NCBI GenBank assembly: GCA_025936195.1
Contig: JAICTW010000108.1
Coordinates: forward strand, 1-7,483
DNA: 7,483 nucleotides
Direction: 5' to 3'
Source of the DNA: Flavisolibacter sp.
GTDB lineage: Bacteria; Bacteroidota; Bacteroidia; Chitinophagales; Chitinophagaceae
This document shows, one piece after another, positions 6,496-7,483 of this stretch. Positions within the stretch are counted from its first letter, which is position 1. Every line of letters starts with the position of its first letter. The notes under the pieces are model-generated. The model did no database searches, was not told the DNA's origin, and saw nothing but the letters and a program-made list of their open reading frames with translations. The translations under genes and the position numbers were made by a program.

Positions 6496-6520
6496 AAACC
6501 TTCCACACCGGAAGGTTTTT
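6496..6520 (+). terminator. Rho-independent terminator, probably shared by the two convergent genes
   Basis: A perfect 9-bp stem (AAACCTTCC at 6496-6504 pairing with GGAAGGTTT at 6510-6518), with a 5-base loop ACACC, runs into a T-rich tail that continues through ATTTATT to about 6527. It lies 31 bases after the sorting-domain gene stop. The same hairpin sits 18 bases past the stop of the methyltransferase gene on the other strand. Its tail in that direction (TTTATAAAAGATTTT) is less uniform, so termination there is likely weaker. Confidence 0.85.
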
Positions 6521-6536
6521 ATTTATTCTACTCGCT

Positions 6537-7483
6537 TCATATCACTTGCACAATCAAAAACTTTAAGTATTGTGTATTCTCCATGTTCCAGATGATGGGG
6601 TGATCGGCTGATTGTGTTTGAAAAGTTACCTGTCTGATTTTTCTTCTTGCATCTTTTGATGCCATATCAATAATCTGAAGGAAAAGATCAGGTGAAACAA
6701 GATTGGTGCAGGATGAAGTAACCAAAAAACCTCCGGGCTTTACCAGTTTCATTCCCCTCAAATTAATCTCTTTATAACCAGTTATGGCTTTTTGAATATT
6801 AGCCCTGCTCTTTGTAAATGCGGGCGGATCAAGCATTACCACGTCGTATTTCTTGTCTTCCTTACTCCATTGTTTTAATACATCGAATGCATTGGCCGCT
6901 TCAAAGCGAACGGCATTCTGCAAGCCATTCAATGCTGCATTTCTATTAGCCTGCTCCACTGCATTTTCAGAAATATCCAATCCCAGAACTGATTTGGCAC
7001 CATAATGCGCCGCATGAATTTCAAAAGTTCCGGTGTAGGTAAAGGCCCCCAAAACATCAGCCCCTTTTACAATGTTTTGAATTGTTCTTCTGTTATCCTG
7101 CTGATCCAAAAAATAGCCGGTCTTTTGCCCGTCCTCGAGATCAACATGAAACCTTAAGCCGTTTTCATTGATGATAATTTTTGTATCAAAGGGCTGAGAT
7201 AAAAAGCCTTTTTGTTGAGGCAATCCTTCCAATTCCCGAACAAGCACATCATTTCTTTCAAAAATTCCTTTCGGTTTAAAAACTGTTTGCAGGGCTTTTA
7301 CAATGGCCGGCTTCCATACATCAATTCCCAATGCCAGTGTTTGAATTACAAAATAGTCGTTGAATTTATCAATGATCAATTGAGGCAATCCATCTGCTTC
7401 TCCAAAAACAAGACGACAATTTTCTGTATAACCAATGCTTTGTCTGTAGCTCCAGCAGTTTTTTATTTTATTTAAAAAGTCAT
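6537..7483 (-). CDS. rlmI: RlmI-type class I SAM-dependent 23S rRNA methyltransferase (5' end outside the window)
   Basis: The first start-like codon giving a long protein is a TTG at 7388, but this is internal: the frame stays open to the window edge, adding 31 codons that include YTENCRLVFGEADG. That is the standard RlmI linker preceding LPQLIIDKFNDYFVIQ. At least 314 residues are visible; the missing 75 or so should carry the start codon and most of an N-terminal PUA RNA-binding domain. Motifs: GQKTGYFLDQQDNR (7089-7130), SAM-binding LGAFTYTGTF (about 7023-7052), LGLDIS with the acidic ribose-binding residue, MLDPPAFTKS (about 6807-6833), GYKEINLRGMKLVKPGGFL, and SSCT. Known: E. coli RlmI makes 5-methylcytosine at position 1962 of 23S rRNA; close relatives share the fold, so the exact target here is by analogy. 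It is cytoplasmic. The gene points toward the sorting-domain gene and probably shares its terminator hairpin. Confidence 0.92.
   Translation of the reverse strand, partial: DFLNKIKNCWSYRQSIGYTENCRLVFGEADGLPQLIIDKFNDYFVIQTLALGIDVWKPAIVKALQTVFKPKGIFERNDVLVRELEGLPQQKGFLSQPFDTKIIINENGLRFHVDLEDGQKTGYFLDQQDNRRTIQNIVKGADVLGAFTYTGTFEIHAAHYGAKSVLGLDISENAVEQANRNAALNGLQNAVRFEAANAFDVLKQWSKEDKKYDVVMLDPPAFTKSRANIQKAITGYKEINLRGMKLVKPGGFLVTSSCTNLVSPDLFLQIIDMASKDARRKIRQVTFQTQSADHPIIWNMENTQYLKFLIVQVI

Noticed and set aside
7212..7475. Open frame of 87 codons on the plus strand near the right end
   Set aside because: It lies opposite the conserved RlmI coding sequence, including the linker region, and shows no recognisable domain.

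Overview
The window looks like chromosomal DNA from a member of the Bacteroidota. Three pieces of evidence point there. Two different type IX secretion system (T9SS) sorting domains and a PorP/SprF-family protein are present, and the T9SS is essentially confined to this phylum. Promoter-like elements fit the Bacteroidota pattern TTG-N17-23-TAnnTTTG. The starts lack Shine-Dalgarno sequences. I cannot name the genus.

Layout. (1) Bases 1-3812 (+) hold the 3' part of a very large surface protein whose beginning lies outside the window. It has thirteen PKD-type repeats of about 83 residues, each with a matched pair of cysteines, and ends in a T9SS type B (gliding-motility/CHU_C-type) sorting domain. 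(2) Three bases later, 3816-4841 (+) encodes its probable outer-membrane partner of the PorP/SprF family, an arrangement like sprB-sprF of Flavobacterium johnsoniae. (3) Convergent with and overlapping the end of that gene is an aquaporin-family channel (4807-5484, -) whose pore-filter positions are all replaced by small hydrophobic residues. (4) Divergent from it across 63 bp is a BCP/AhpE-like peroxiredoxin (5548-6024, +). (5) A well-matched promoter (6035-6062) precedes a 115-residue protein (6117-6464, +, TTG start). It consists of little more than a signal peptide and a T9SS type A sorting domain. (6) A strong hairpin terminator at 6496-6520 separates it from a convergent RlmI-type 23S rRNA methyltransferase (6537-7483, -). 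That gene runs off the right edge: its reading frame stays open past the apparent TTG start at 7388 to the last base.

How the genes fit together. The first two form a likely secretion/adhesion operon: the cargo carries the sorting signal and the porin-like protein helps export or anchor it. The channel and peroxiredoxin share a divergent control region, which is compatible with, but does not prove, a shared role in peroxide handling. The mini sorting-domain protein is a separate transcription unit, and the methyltransferase is a housekeeping neighbour.

There is no tRNA, rRNA, CRISPR array, insertion sequence or prophage signal. Gaps between genes are all under 100 bp. The window is mostly recognisable families. 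The least ordinary points are the channel's altered filter, the cargo-free sorting-domain protein, and a heptanucleotide repeat within the signal-peptide codons of the PorP-like gene.
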